DNA of 64,000 nt, taken from positions 992,001 to 1,056,000 of the forward strand of contig QNUV01000021.1 in NCBI GenBank assembly GCA_003339645.1, given 5' to 3'. The stretch is from Microbacterium arborescens (GTDB taxonomy: Bacteria > Actinomycetota > Actinomycetes > Actinomycetales > Microbacteriaceae). How positions within the stretch are numbered: position 1 is the stretch's first letter; every line of letters begins with the position of its first letter. Made by a program: the position numbers and the translations under genes. The notes below the pieces were generated by a model that saw only the letters and a list, made by a program, of their open reading frames with translations, had not been told where the DNA came from and made no database searches. Below are positions 26,538 through 35,278 of the stretch, piece by piece.

Positions 26538-29000
26538 GTGACTTTCCATGCCCTGCATTCCGGCTGGCACCTCACGCACGTCGCTGGAGACGTGCCGGAG
26601 ACCTTCGCCGAGACCACTCGTTCGAGCATCCCTGCGACGGTGCCCGGAGTCGTGCACACCGATCTGCTGGCCGCCGGCCTGATCCCCGACCCCTACATCG
26701 ACGACAACGAGTCGGCGCTCGCCTGGATCGGTCACTCCGACTGGACGTACGAGACGACCTTCGCCTGGTCGGACGACGGCGAGGCGATCCACGACCTCGT
26801 CGCGCACGGGCTCGACACCGTCGCTCGCGTGAGTCTGAACGGTCGAGAGCTGGGCCGAACCGTCAATCAGCACCGCACCTACCGGTGGCGGCTCGGCGCG
26901 CTGCTCCGCGAGGGCGACAACGTCCTGCGCGTCGAGTTCTCGTCGCCCATCGCCTACGCCCGTGAGCGGGAGGCGGTCCTGGGTGAGCGTCCGCACTCAT
27001 ACGTCCATCCCTTCAACACGATCCGCAAGTCGGCGTGCAACTTCGGGTGGGACTGGGGTCCCGCCGTGGTGACGGCCGGCATCTGGCGTGACATCGGCAT
27101 CGAGGGCTGGAGCGACGTCCGCATCGCCGCCCTTCGTCCCGTCATCGGCGTCGATGACGACCCGCGGCGGGTCGACGTGCACGTCGAGCTCGAGTGGCAG
27201 GCGCTCGACGCGGATGCCGCCGGCACGGGGGCCCGAGAGATCGTGGCCGAGGTCGCGGGCGCGCGTGCCGCCGCATCGGTCGCGCACGGTGACGCTCGCG
27301 CGACCCTGTCGCTGCGCGCCGCGGACGCGGAGCTCTGGTGGCCCCGCGGGTACGGCGACCAGCCGCTCTACGACCTGCGGGTCGCGGTCGGCGAGGTCGA
27401 GGCCGGTCGTCGCATCGGCTTCCGCTCGGTGAGGCTCGACGTCGAGGCGGACGAGGACGGCAGCCCCTTCGCGCTCGCCGTCAACGGTCGTCCCGTGTAC
27501 ATCAAGGGCGCGAACTGGATTCCCGAGGACACCTTCTTTCCCCGCGTGACGCGCGAGCGTCTCGCCGAGCGATTCGACGACGCCGTCGACGCGAACATGA
27601 ACCTGCTGCGCGTCTGGGGCGGCGGGATCTACGAGTCGGAGGACTTCTACGACCTCGCCGACGAGCGCGGCATCCTGGTCTGGCAGGACTTCCTGCTCGC
27701 GTGCGCCGCCTACAGCGAGGACGCCGAGCTGTGGGACGAGTTCGCCGCAGAGGCGCGCGACAACGTCGCCCGCCTGACCGGTCGCGCGAGTCTCGTGATC
27801 TGGAACGGCGGGAACGAGAACATCTGGGGTTGGGTCGACTGGAAGTGGCGGCCCCGGCTGCGCGGCGCGACGTGGGGCGACGGCTACTACCAGCGGCTCT
27901 TCCCCGAGATCGTGGCCGAGCTCGCGCCCACGACGCCCTACTCGCCCGGAAGCCCGTACGGCTTCAGCTCGTACGTGCACCCCAACGACCCCGCGCACGG
28001 CACGACGCACATCTGGGACGTCTGGAATCAGGTCGACTACGACGTCTACCGCACGTACCGCCCGCGGTTCGTATCCGAGTTCGGCTTCCAAGGTCCGCCC
28101 GCATGGTCGACGCTGTTCTCCGTCGTCCACGATGAGCCGGCCGACCCGTACGGCCCGCTCATGCTCGTGCACCAGAAGGCGCAGGACGGCAACGGCAAGC
28201 TCGAGCGGGGCCTCGGCGCCCATATCGCCGCGCCGCGCTCGATCGAGGACTGGCACTGGGCGACTCAGCTCAATCAGGCGCGCGCTGTGCGCTTCGGGAT
28301 CGAGCACTTCCGGTCTCTGCATCCCCTCAACCAGGGTGCGATCGTCTGGCAGCTCAACGACTGCTGGCCGGTCATCTCGTGGGCCGCCGTCGATGGGCAC
28401 GGTCATCGCAAGCCGCTGTGGCACGCGCTGCGCGCCGTGTACGCCGACCGCTTCGTCACCATCCAGCCACGCGAGCGGGGCCTGGCCGTCGTCCTGCACA
28501 ACGACACGGATGCGGTGTGGGATGCCTCGCTGTCGCTGCGGCGTATCGGGTTCGAGGGTGCGGTCTCGGCCGACGAGCCGGTCACGGTGAGCATCGCACC
28601 CCGCCAGGCGGTGACGGTGCCGGTGCCCGACACAGTCGCCACGGCGTCGGATCCGGCCCGCGAGCTGATCGCCGCCGAGCTGTCGACCGAGGAGCGCGCA
28701 TTCTGGTACTTCGCCGAGGACCCCATGCTCGCGCTCGAGCCCGATGGGTTCGAGGCCTCCGCGGTCGCGACCGATGCGGGCTACGAGGTGCGCATGACGG
28801 CTCGATCGCTCGTGAAGGACCTCGTGCTGCAGGTCGACCGCATCGACGCGACGGCGCGAGTGGATCGCGGCCTCGTGACGCTGCTTCCCGGAGAGAGCGA
28901 GACGTTCACCATCACGGCCCCTGCCGGGATCGATCCGCACGTCTTCACGGCGCCCGGCATCATCCGCTCGGCCGGCGATCTGAACCCCGTCCGCGTCTGA
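26538..29000 (+). CDS. GH2 beta-mannosidase
   Basis: An 820-residue family 2 glycosidase with the beta-mannosidase domain order: sugar-binding sandwich, Ig-like, barrel, C-terminal domains. The N-terminus FHALHSGWHLTHV and the segment KSACNFGWDWGP are characteristic. Glu427 in WNGGNEN is the acid/base and Glu514 in VSEFGFQG the nucleophile. No signal peptide, so it acts on imported oligosaccharides. The only ribosome-like sequence (AGAGG) is almost adjacent to the GTG, so translation may be leaderless. Confidence 0.9.
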   Translation: MTFHALHSGWHLTHVAGDVPETFAETTRSSIPATVPGVVHTDLLAAGLIPDPYIDDNESALAWIGHSDWTYETTFAWSDDGEAIHDLVAHGLDTVARVSLNGRELGRTVNQHRTYRWRLGALLREGDNVLRVEFSSPIAYAREREAVLGERPHSYVHPFNTIRKSACNFGWDWGPAVVTAGIWRDIGIEGWSDVRIAALRPVIGVDDDPRRVDVHVELEWQALDADAAGTGAREIVAEVAGARAAASVAHGDARATLSLRAADAELWWPRGYGDQPLYDLRVAVGEVEAGRRIGFRSVRLDVEADEDGSPFALAVNGRPVYIKGANWIPEDTFFPRVTRERLAERFDDAVDANMNLLRVWGGGIYESEDFYDLADERGILVWQDFLLACAAYSEDAELWDEFAAEARDNVARLTGRASLVIWNGGNENIWGWVDWKWRPRLRGATWGDGYYQRLFPEIVAELAPTTPYSPGSPYGFSSYVHPNDPAHGTTHIWDVWNQVDYDVYRTYRPRFVSEFGFQGPPAWSTLFSVVHDEPADPYGPLMLVHQKAQDGNGKLERGLGAHIAAPRSIEDWHWATQLNQARAVRFGIEHFRSLHPLNQGAIVWQLNDCWPVISWAAVDGHGHRKPLWHALRAVYADRFVTIQPRERGLAVVLHNDTDAVWDASLSLRRIGFEGAVSADEPVTVSIAPRQAVTVPVPDTVATASDPARELIAAELSTEERAFWYFAEDPMLALEPDGFEASAVATDAGYEVRMTARSLVKDLVLQVDRIDATARVDRGLVTLLPGESETFTITAPAGIDPHVFTAPGIIRSAGDLNPVRV

Positions 29001-29039
29001 CGGAAAGTCCCCGCCGCCGGCTCGCTCGCGTCAGACGCG
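28992..29039. terminator. Bidirectional stem-loop between convergent genes
   Basis: An 11-bp perfect inverted repeat (28992-29002 with 29029-29039) spans the ends of the beta-mannosidase and phosphotriesterase-family genes and covers both stop codons. Confidence 0.5.
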
Positions 29040-30008
29040 CCAGGCTAGCCAGGCGGCGGGGTTCCGTCGCAGGACGCGATCGACGACGTCGTCGCCGGCG
29101 GCGTCGCGCAGGCGTGGCACGAAGCGGTCGCCGAGATAGCGCAGGCCCGGGATGCCGCCGTAGGCGCGGTACCGCGTCGCGCGGGCTACGTCGCCCCCGA
29201 GCAGCACGCGGTCGGCGCCGCCGCGCCGCGCGGTCTCGGTGAGGCAGTCGATCAGCACCGAGTCGGGCCAGTCGCGCGCCCGCGCAGCGCCGTCGTAACC
29301 GAGGAACGCGCCGCGCGCGGCGAGCTCGGCGTGCAGGCCCGGGTCGGGATTGCGGTCGATGTGGGCGAGCGCGACGCGATCGGCTGCGACGCCGACGGAC
29401 GCGAGGGCGTCGAGGGCCTCGTGAGCGGCGGTGCCGTGCTCGAGGTGCACCATGACCGGGGCGCCGGTGTCGCGATGAGCGGCTCCGACCGCGGCGATCG
29501 CCCGGTGGGCGGCGTCATCGATGCGCCAGTAGCCGAGGCCGGCCTTGAGCACCCCGGCGCGCGGCGCGGCATCCTGGTCGGGCTCCGAGTCGAGGGACGC
29601 CGGCGAGAGCCCCTCGGCGGCACCGCCCGTCAGGTCGCGGTGGAATGCGGCCGCGAGCTCGTCCTCGGATGCCCGGAGCAGCGGGTGGTCCGCGGCGTAG
29701 TGCTCGCGGCGGTGGACGCCGGTGGTCATGACGACGGTGAGGCCCGTCGCGCGCGAGATGCGGCGGATCGCGTCAGGTCGTCGTCCCAGGCCGAGCGGGG
29801 TCGCGTCGACGAGCGCGGCGAAGCCCGACTCTCGCAGCTCGGCTGCCTCGCGCCCCGAGGCGTCTTCGTCGTCGAGGTCGTCGCCCGGCAGCAGCGGGGA
29901 GCGCTGAAACAGGTGCTCGTGGTAGTTCACGGTGCCGAGGGCGTCGGGCTCGACGTCGCCCGTCACCGTGCGGACCTGCCCGCGCATCCCGGTCATGGCA
30001 TCGCTCAT
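29031..30008 (-). CDS. Phosphotriesterase-family hydrolase, probable sugar lactonase
   Basis: A 325-residue amidohydrolase-superfamily barrel. Binuclear metal ligands are visible: His30 and His32 (NYHEHLF), Lys154 (LKAGLGYW, the carbamylated lysine), His187, His215 and Asp272 (LLGGDVAR). Bacterial relatives in sugar loci hydrolyse phosphorylated or free sugar lactones. It is the third gene of the RpiR regulator operon and overlaps the dehydrogenase gene by four bases. Confidence 0.85.
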   Translation of the reverse strand: MSDAMTGMRGQVRTVTGDVEPDALGTVNYHEHLFQRSPLLPGDDLDDEDASGREAAELRESGFAALVDATPLGLGRRPDAIRRISRATGLTVVMTTGVHRREHYAADHPLLRASEDELAAAFHRDLTGGAAEGLSPASLDSEPDQDAAPRAGVLKAGLGYWRIDDAAHRAIAAVGAAHRDTGAPVMVHLEHGTAAHEALDALASVGVAADRVALAHIDRNPDPGLHAELAARGAFLGYDGAARARDWPDSVLIDCLTETARRGGADRVLLGGDVARATRYRAYGGIPGLRYLGDRFVPRLRDAAGDDVVDRVLRRNPAAWLAWRV

Positions 30009-30973
30009 GGCGCGACCGGGTGCCGCGGCTGACGGCCCTCGAGCACGGCACGCAGATCGGCGGTCGCCATGCGACCCATGCCGTCGACGCCCTCGCGGGT
30101 CTGGGCGGCGAGGTGGGGTGTGACGATGACCCGATCGGCGAGGTCGGGGGCGAGGAGGGGTGAGGCGCCCTCGCCGTGGTTCTCGGTCGCCAGGGTGTCG
30201 GCTGCGTAGGCCCAGACGCGGCCGGAGCGCAGCGCGGCGGCGACGACATCCTCGTCGATGAGGTCGGCGCGCGCGGTGTTCACCAGCAGCACCGGACGAT
30301 CGGATGCCCCGAGCCAGGCGTCGTCGACGACGGTCTGGCCCCCGGGGGCGTGCAGGGTGACGACGTCGCACGATCGGGCGAGGTCGTCGGCGGACGCTCG
30401 CTCGATCTCGTCGAAGATCGGGTCGTCGGTCGGCACCCAGGGGTCGGCACCGAGCATGCGCGGGCGGAATCCGCCGAGGCGCTCGATGACGAGGCGTCCG
30501 ATGCGCCCGAGTCCGAGCACTCCGACGGTGAGGGCCGACAGCTCGCGTGCCTGCCAGCCCGACCAGTCGCCCGCCCGCACGCGGCGGTCGGCGGCGGGCA
30601 CGCCCCGGAGGGCGGCCAGGAGGAGGGCGACGGTGTGCTCGGCGACCGCGCTCGAGTTCGCTCCGGGGGTGTTGGTGACGACGACGCCGCGCGCCGAGGC
30701 CGCCGCGACGTCCACTTTGTCGATCCCGACGCCGTAGCGTGCGACGACCCGCAGTGCGGGTGCGAGCTCGAGGTGCGCCGCCGTGACCGGGCCGGTGCCG
30801 GCGATCCATCCGTCGACGCCGGGCAGGAGCGCCTCGAGCTCCGCGAGGTCGTGAGCGGGGCTCGATCGCACGACTTCGTAGCCGGCGGCGTCCAGCTCGG
30901 CGGCGAAGTCGGTGCCGCCGCCGCCGAACGACCGCGAGGTGACCAGCACCCGGCGGCGCGCGGCCGACGTCAC
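30005..30973 (-). CDS. D-isomer-specific 2-hydroxyacid dehydrogenase
   Basis: A 322-residue dehydrogenase related to phosphoglycerate and erythronate-type dehydrogenases. It has the GLGRIG cofactor motif (about 156-161), catalytic Arg in NTARADLIDE and catalytic His in VTPHLAAQT. The acidic partner segment reads AADTLATENHG instead of the common DVFExEP. It could oxidise a sugar acid or reduce a keto acid; with the lactonase next to it, aldonate turnover is likely. The GTG start overlaps the RpiR stop (GTGA). Confidence 0.85.
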   Translation of the reverse strand: MTSAARRRVLVTSRSFGGGGTDFAAELDAAGYEVVRSSPAHDLAELEALLPGVDGWIAGTGPVTAAHLELAPALRVVARYGVGIDKVDVAAASARGVVVTNTPGANSSAVAEHTVALLLAALRGVPAADRRVRAGDWSGWQARELSALTVGVLGLGRIGRLVIERLGGFRPRMLGADPWVPTDDPIFDEIERASADDLARSCDVVTLHAPGGQTVVDDAWLGASDRPVLLVNTARADLIDEDVVAAALRSGRVWAYAADTLATENHGEGASPLLAPDLADRVIVTPHLAAQTREGVDGMGRMATADLRAVLEGRQPRHPVAP

Positions 30974-31914
30974 GACGCCTGCTCGCCGCCCGCGGCCTGC
31001 TCGTCGTCGGCGTCGCGGTGGCGCATCGACGCGAGCTCGCTTTTCATCCGCCGGATGGCTGCGGTGTGCTCGGGGCTGCGGCGCAGCGCGACGCCCGTGG
31101 CGAGGATGTCGATGACGACGAGACCGGCGAGGCGGCTGGTCGACGGCGTGTAGACGTCGGTGTCCTCGAAGGTGCGTGCGATCAGCGGCACTGTGGCGAT
31201 CTCCGACAGCGGGCTCTGGCGTCCGGTGATGGAGATGACGGACGCGCCGGCCTTGCGCGCCGCCTCGGCGACGATCATCGTCTGCTCGGTGTGGCCGGTG
31301 TTCGAGATCGCGACGGTGACCGAGCGCGGGCCGCTCATCGTCGCGGCGATGAACTGCTGGTGGAAGTCTTCGGGTGCCTGGCACGGCACGCCGAAGAGGG
31401 GGAACTTCTGCTGCGCGTCCTGCGCGATGATGCCGCTCGCGCCGAAGCCGACGAACAGGATGTCGGATGCGTCGAGGATCAGCGCGATGGCGTCTTCGAC
31501 CGCCGCGGCGTCGAGCGTGCGGCGAGCCCGATCGAGGCTCGAGATCGTGTGGTCGAAGATCTTCTCCGACAGGTCGGCGCTCGAGTCGTCGGGTGTGATC
31601 GACGAGTGCGTCACGGGCAGGCCGAGCGCGAGCGTCTGAGCGAGCTGGATGCGGAAGTCCTGGAACCCTTCGCACCCGACCGAGGCGCAGAAGCGCATCA
31701 CCGTCGGCTCGCTCACCTCGGCGGCTTCGGCCAGCCCGGCCATCGTGAACTGCACCGCCCCGACGGGGTTGTCGAGCACGATGGCTGCGACGCGCTGTTC
31801 TGATCGCCGCAGGCTCGGAAGCTGCCGGGTGATGCGCTCCAGCAGCGTGTCGCTCGAGTCCTCCGTGCGTGCTGCCGTGGTGCCGGATGCGCCGGGTGCG
31901 GTGTCCGTGGTCAC
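30970..31914 (-). CDS. RpiR/HexR-family transcriptional regulator
   Basis: A 314-residue regulator with an N-terminal HTH_6 domain (about 12-85: MAGLAEAAEVSEPTVMRFC) and a SIS sugar-phosphate-binding domain (about 125-260). The GTG at 31914 is chosen because it has a strong ribosome site (GGAGGGGG); the ATG further upstream touches the operator. HexR, in the same family, binds TGTAAT...ATTACA palindromes. TGTAGTATCGCTACA lies just upstream of this gene and recurs across the locus, so it is the likely regulator of all nine sites. A sugar phosphate is the probable effector. Confidence 0.9.
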   Translation of the reverse strand: MTTDTAPGASGTTAARTEDSSDTLLERITRQLPSLRRSEQRVAAIVLDNPVGAVQFTMAGLAEAAEVSEPTVMRFCASVGCEGFQDFRIQLAQTLALGLPVTHSSITPDDSSADLSEKIFDHTISSLDRARRTLDAAAVEDAIALILDASDILFVGFGASGIIAQDAQQKFPLFGVPCQAPEDFHQQFIAATMSGPRSVTVAISNTGHTEQTMIVAEAARKAGASVISITGRQSPLSEIATVPLIARTFEDTDVYTPSTSRLAGLVVIDILATGVALRRSPEHTAAIRRMKSELASMRHRDADDEQAAGGEQAS

Positions 31915-31929
31915 GGATCCCCCCTCCAT

Positions 31930-31942
31930 GTAGTATCGCTAC
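31930..31942. promoter_or_regulatory. RpiR-type operator, site E (autoregulation)
   Basis: GTAGTATCGCTAC, flanked by T and A to give a 15-base near-palindrome, lies between the divergent RpiR and SDR genes. TAGTAT within it could serve as a -10 element for the SDR gene, so binding would block transcription. Confidence 0.7.
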
Positions 31943-31976
31943 AAACCTTACCCCACCACCCCCGAAGGGCACAGAG

Positions 31977-32729
31977 ATGTACCGCGAACGGCTCGAACTG
32001 GACGGCAGAGTGGCCGTCGTCACCGGCGGATCCCGGGGCATCGGACTCGCCTGCGTCACGGCGCTGCGCGAGTTCGGAGCGACCGTCGTCATCGCCGACC
32101 TCCTCGACGACGTCGGCCGCGCGGCCGCAGAATCATTCGACGGCGGGGTCGAGTACGTGCACCTCGACGTGACCGACGCGGCGGGGGTCGCCGAGGTGTT
32201 CGCCGACGTCGCCGCTCGCCACGGCCGGCTCGACATCCTGGTGACCTCGGCGGGCATCGCCAACCATCAGCCCTCCTCCGAGATCACGCGCGAGGCATGG
32301 GATGCGGTGCTCGCGGTCAACGCGACCGGAACCTTCTGGTGCGCCCGCGAGGCCGCCCGGCACATGACCCGTGGTGCGTCGATCGTCGCCATCGGCTCGA
32401 TGTCGGGCGAGCTCGCGAACGCGCCGCAGAGGCAGGCCGCCTACAACGCGTCGAAGGGCGCGGTCCACCTCGCGGTGAAGTCGCTCGCCGTCGAGTACGT
32501 CGATGCCGGCATCCGGGTCAATGCCGTCGCGCCGGGCTACATCGGCACCGACCTGACGAAGGACGGGGTGCCGGGCGAGTGGTGGGACGACTGGATCCGG
32601 CGCACTCCGATGCAGCGACTCGGCGCGCCCGAGGAGGTCGCGTCGCTCGTCGCCTTCCTCGCGTCGGATGCCGCCTCGTACCTGACCGGGTCGATCGTGC
32701 TCGCCGACGGAGGCTACTCGGCCTGGTGA
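31977..32729 (+). CDS. SDR-family oxidoreductase (sugar dehydrogenase-like)
   Basis: A 250-residue classical SDR with TGGSRGIG (16-23), Ser141, Tyr156 and Lys160, and C-terminal LADGGYSAW. The segment ANHQPSSEIT after the SAG motif resembles sugar and sugar-alcohol dehydrogenases. It is a single gene divergent from the RpiR operon and controlled by site E. Together with the lactonase and hydroxyacid dehydrogenase it could form an oxidative sugar route. Confidence 0.88.
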   Translation: MYRERLELDGRVAVVTGGSRGIGLACVTALREFGATVVIADLLDDVGRAAAESFDGGVEYVHLDVTDAAGVAEVFADVAARHGRLDILVTSAGIANHQPSSEITREAWDAVLAVNATGTFWCAREAARHMTRGASIVAIGSMSGELANAPQRQAAYNASKGAVHLAVKSLAVEYVDAGIRVNAVAPGYIGTDLTKDGVPGEWWDDWIRRTPMQRLGAPEEVASLVAFLASDAASYLTGSIVLADGGYSAW

Positions 32730-32740
32730 GGCGGACCGCC

Positions 32741-32779
32741 GGCTCAGGCGTGCGCGCGGAGCGTGTGCACGCCTGAGCC
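32741..32779. terminator. Bidirectional terminator-like stem-loop
   Basis: A perfect 12-bp inverted repeat (GGCTCAGGCGTG at 32741 and its complement at 32768-32779) with a 15-base loop, between the convergent SDR and rhamnosidase genes and covering the rhamnosidase stop codon. Confidence 0.65.
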
Positions 32780-35278
32780 GACCTCCCGCCGGACGCCGGG
32801 CAGCACGACCTCGGCGGTGACCCCGACGGGAACCTCGCAGGTGAGCTCGAGCTCGTCGGGAGCGAGACCTGCGCCTCCGCGTCGCCAGCGCACCGAGAGG
32901 TCGCCGTACGGCGTGCGCACGGCACCCTCGGCCTCGGACAGAGCGGTCGCCGTGACGCCCGGCTCGATGCGGGCACGTTGCCACCCGGGTGCGAGCGGGC
33001 GCAGACCGGCGACGTCGCCGTAGAGCCAGTCGTCGATGGTGCCGAGGAAGTAGTGTCCGCGCGAGCGCGACTCCGGCTTCCAGTGCTCCCACAGCGACGT
33101 GGCCCCGAGCTCGACCCAGTGGCCCCAGCTCGGGAAGGTCGTCTGCGTCGCGATCGCGACAGCGGCATCCGCATGCCCGAACCGCGTCAGCACGGGCAGG
33201 ATGTGCTTCGTCGCGAGCGCGCCGGTCCACAGGTGGTCGCCTCGGTCGCGTACGTCGGCGGCGAGACGATCGGCGGCGGGCTGCCGGGCATCCTCGGGCA
33301 GGACGTCGAAAGCGAGGGCGAGAACCGCATGCGCCTGCCGGTACCCGTCGTCGCCGACGCCTCGCACCTCGGCGCGACCGGCATCCCAGAAGGTCGCGAC
33401 GAACGCCGCGCGACTGCGCTGCGCCGCCGCGAGCCATTCGTCCGCGGGTTCGCCGAGCTCGACGGCGATCCTGGCGGCGGTGTCGCACATCGCGATGAGG
33501 AAGGCGGTCGCGGCGATGCGCGCGTCCTCGGGCGGGTTGCCGCCGCCGGCATCCGTGTCGGGGGCGACCCAGTCGCCGAGCGTCGTCTCGGCGATGCCGC
33601 CGGGCGATCGGTCGATCTCGAGGCGGAGGTAGTCGCGGGCGTCGGGCCACACCGCCGCGAGCACGTCTCGGTCGCCTCGCTGCAGGTGCACCTCCCACGG
33701 CACGAGGAGCAGCGCGGAGTGCCACGTCGGCGCGGGAGACCAGTCCATGCGCCATCCGCCGTGCGGTGCGATCACCTGCGGGGCGCCCGCACCATGGCGG
33801 GAGTGGGCGATGTCGGCCGACCATTTGGCCAGCAGCTCGTGCGTGTCGAGGTTCTGGAGCATCATCCGCGCGCCGACCATCCCGTCGCCCGTCCACCCGT
33901 TCTTCTCGTACTTCGGGGTGTCGGTCGGGATGCCGTGCAGGTTGCTCAGGATCGTGCGCACCGTGAGCTCGTGGATCGTGTTCAGCAGCGGATCGGAGCA
34001 CGAGAAGCGGCCGATTCGCGGGGCCCGGGTATGCACGATCGCCGCCCGCAATCGGGGAAGGCGGGGCGCGCGGACCTCGACGTAGCGGAATCCGTGCCAG
34101 GTGAATCGGGGATGCCAGCGCAGCGGGCCGGTCTCGCGCGTGTCGTCGAGGATGATGCGGTCGGTCTGGAAGCGGCCGTCGAAGTAGCCCTTCTCGTCTT
34201 CGTGGTTCGGCGTCCCGTCGGGCTCGAGGGTCTCTCCGAAGCGGAGCTCGATCACGTCACCGGCGGCACCATCGGCCTCGATCTCGACCCAGCCCGCGAC
34301 GACCCGTTCGAAGCCTACGACCCAGCGGCCCTCGCCGAGCTCGACCACGGACTCCGGCTCGAGGTGCCCCGCGACGACGATGGGCGGCTGTCGCTGCGGC
34401 TCCGGTGCGCCGGCCGGGCCGGTCGCCACCCGAACGCGCGGCCAGTCGGAGACGTCGGTGCCGGCGGAGCCCGCTCCGACGACACGACGCCGTGCGTCGA
34501 AGTCCTCGCCGGCGTACAGGTCGTCGCTCGTGGTCGCGCCGTCGACGGCGCGCCAGGTGTCGTCCGTCACGACGACCTGTTCACCGTCGGCTCCCCGGAT
34601 GACGAGCAGCAGCCGGACGCAGGGATCGTCGTGCCAGGGCGCGGTCTCCCAGTTCCAGGTGTTGCGGCCGAGCATGCCGTAGAAGCCGCGGCCGAGCTCC
34701 GCCGTCAGCACATGGGTGCCCGCTGCCAGCTGCGCGGTGACGTCGGCAACGGTGTACTGGGTGACGACGTCGTAATCGGTGAACCCGGGCCCGAGCACGG
34801 AGTCGTCGACAGGTCGTCCGTCGAGCTCGACGTGCGCGAGGCCTCCCGCGGCGATGACGAGGTAGGCCTCGTCGGGCGCAGCGTCGACCTTGAATGCGCC
34901 GCGCACGATCGGAGCTGCGGGGGTGGGCTGGGACGCGCCGATCCAGGAGGCGCCGCGCCAATCGGCATCCACCACTCCGGTGACGAACGTGCCCGCGCTC
35001 TCGGCGCGCCCGGCGGTCGTCTCCACCTCGATGGACCACTGATAGCGGGCGAGCGGTCGCAGCGGCGCACCCCCATAGCCGATGTCGACCGAGTGATCGT
35101 CGATGACGACGCCTGAGTCCCACACGACGCTTCCGGCGAGATCCCGCACCTCGATGCGCCGAGACCGCTGTCGGGTGTCGGGCTGATCACTCGTGATCTG
35201 CCAGCCGAAGACCGGTCGCGCGCCGGTTCCGACGGGGTTCGCGGAGTGGTCGACGGTGAGCTCGCGCAAGGCGGTCAT
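32744..35278 (-). CDS. GH78 alpha-L-rhamnosidase family protein
   Basis: An 844-residue protein with the GH78 layout: N-terminal beta-sandwich domains (WQITSDQPDTRQRSRRI), an (alpha/alpha)6 barrel and a C-terminal sheet domain. The catalytic-region signature reads YEKNGWTGDG near residue 460, and TSLWEHW near 730 carries the second expected Glu. It removes terminal rhamnose, or a similar deoxyhexose, from imported glycosides; no signal peptide is seen. The gene is coupled by an ATGA overlap to the upstream DUF3863-like gene. Confidence 0.88.
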   Translation of the reverse strand: MTALRELTVDHSANPVGTGARPVFGWQITSDQPDTRQRSRRIEVRDLAGSVVWDSGVVIDDHSVDIGYGGAPLRPLARYQWSIEVETTAGRAESAGTFVTGVVDADWRGASWIGASQPTPAAPIVRGAFKVDAAPDEAYLVIAAGGLAHVELDGRPVDDSVLGPGFTDYDVVTQYTVADVTAQLAAGTHVLTAELGRGFYGMLGRNTWNWETAPWHDDPCVRLLLVIRGADGEQVVVTDDTWRAVDGATTSDDLYAGEDFDARRRVVGAGSAGTDVSDWPRVRVATGPAGAPEPQRQPPIVVAGHLEPESVVELGEGRWVVGFERVVAGWVEIEADGAAGDVIELRFGETLEPDGTPNHEDEKGYFDGRFQTDRIILDDTRETGPLRWHPRFTWHGFRYVEVRAPRLPRLRAAIVHTRAPRIGRFSCSDPLLNTIHELTVRTILSNLHGIPTDTPKYEKNGWTGDGMVGARMMLQNLDTHELLAKWSADIAHSRHGAGAPQVIAPHGGWRMDWSPAPTWHSALLLVPWEVHLQRGDRDVLAAVWPDARDYLRLEIDRSPGGIAETTLGDWVAPDTDAGGGNPPEDARIAATAFLIAMCDTAARIAVELGEPADEWLAAAQRSRAAFVATFWDAGRAEVRGVGDDGYRQAHAVLALAFDVLPEDARQPAADRLAADVRDRGDHLWTGALATKHILPVLTRFGHADAAVAIATQTTFPSWGHWVELGATSLWEHWKPESRSRGHYFLGTIDDWLYGDVAGLRPLAPGWQRARIEPGVTATALSEAEGAVRTPYGDLSVRWRRGGAGLAPDELELTCEVPVGVTAEVVLPGVRREVGSGVHTLRAHA

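Noticed and set aside
26997-28940. A 647-codon minus-strand frame opposite the GH2 beta-mannosidase
   Set aside because: The plus strand encodes a full GH2 enzyme with both catalytic Glu residues; the antisense frame is low-complexity.
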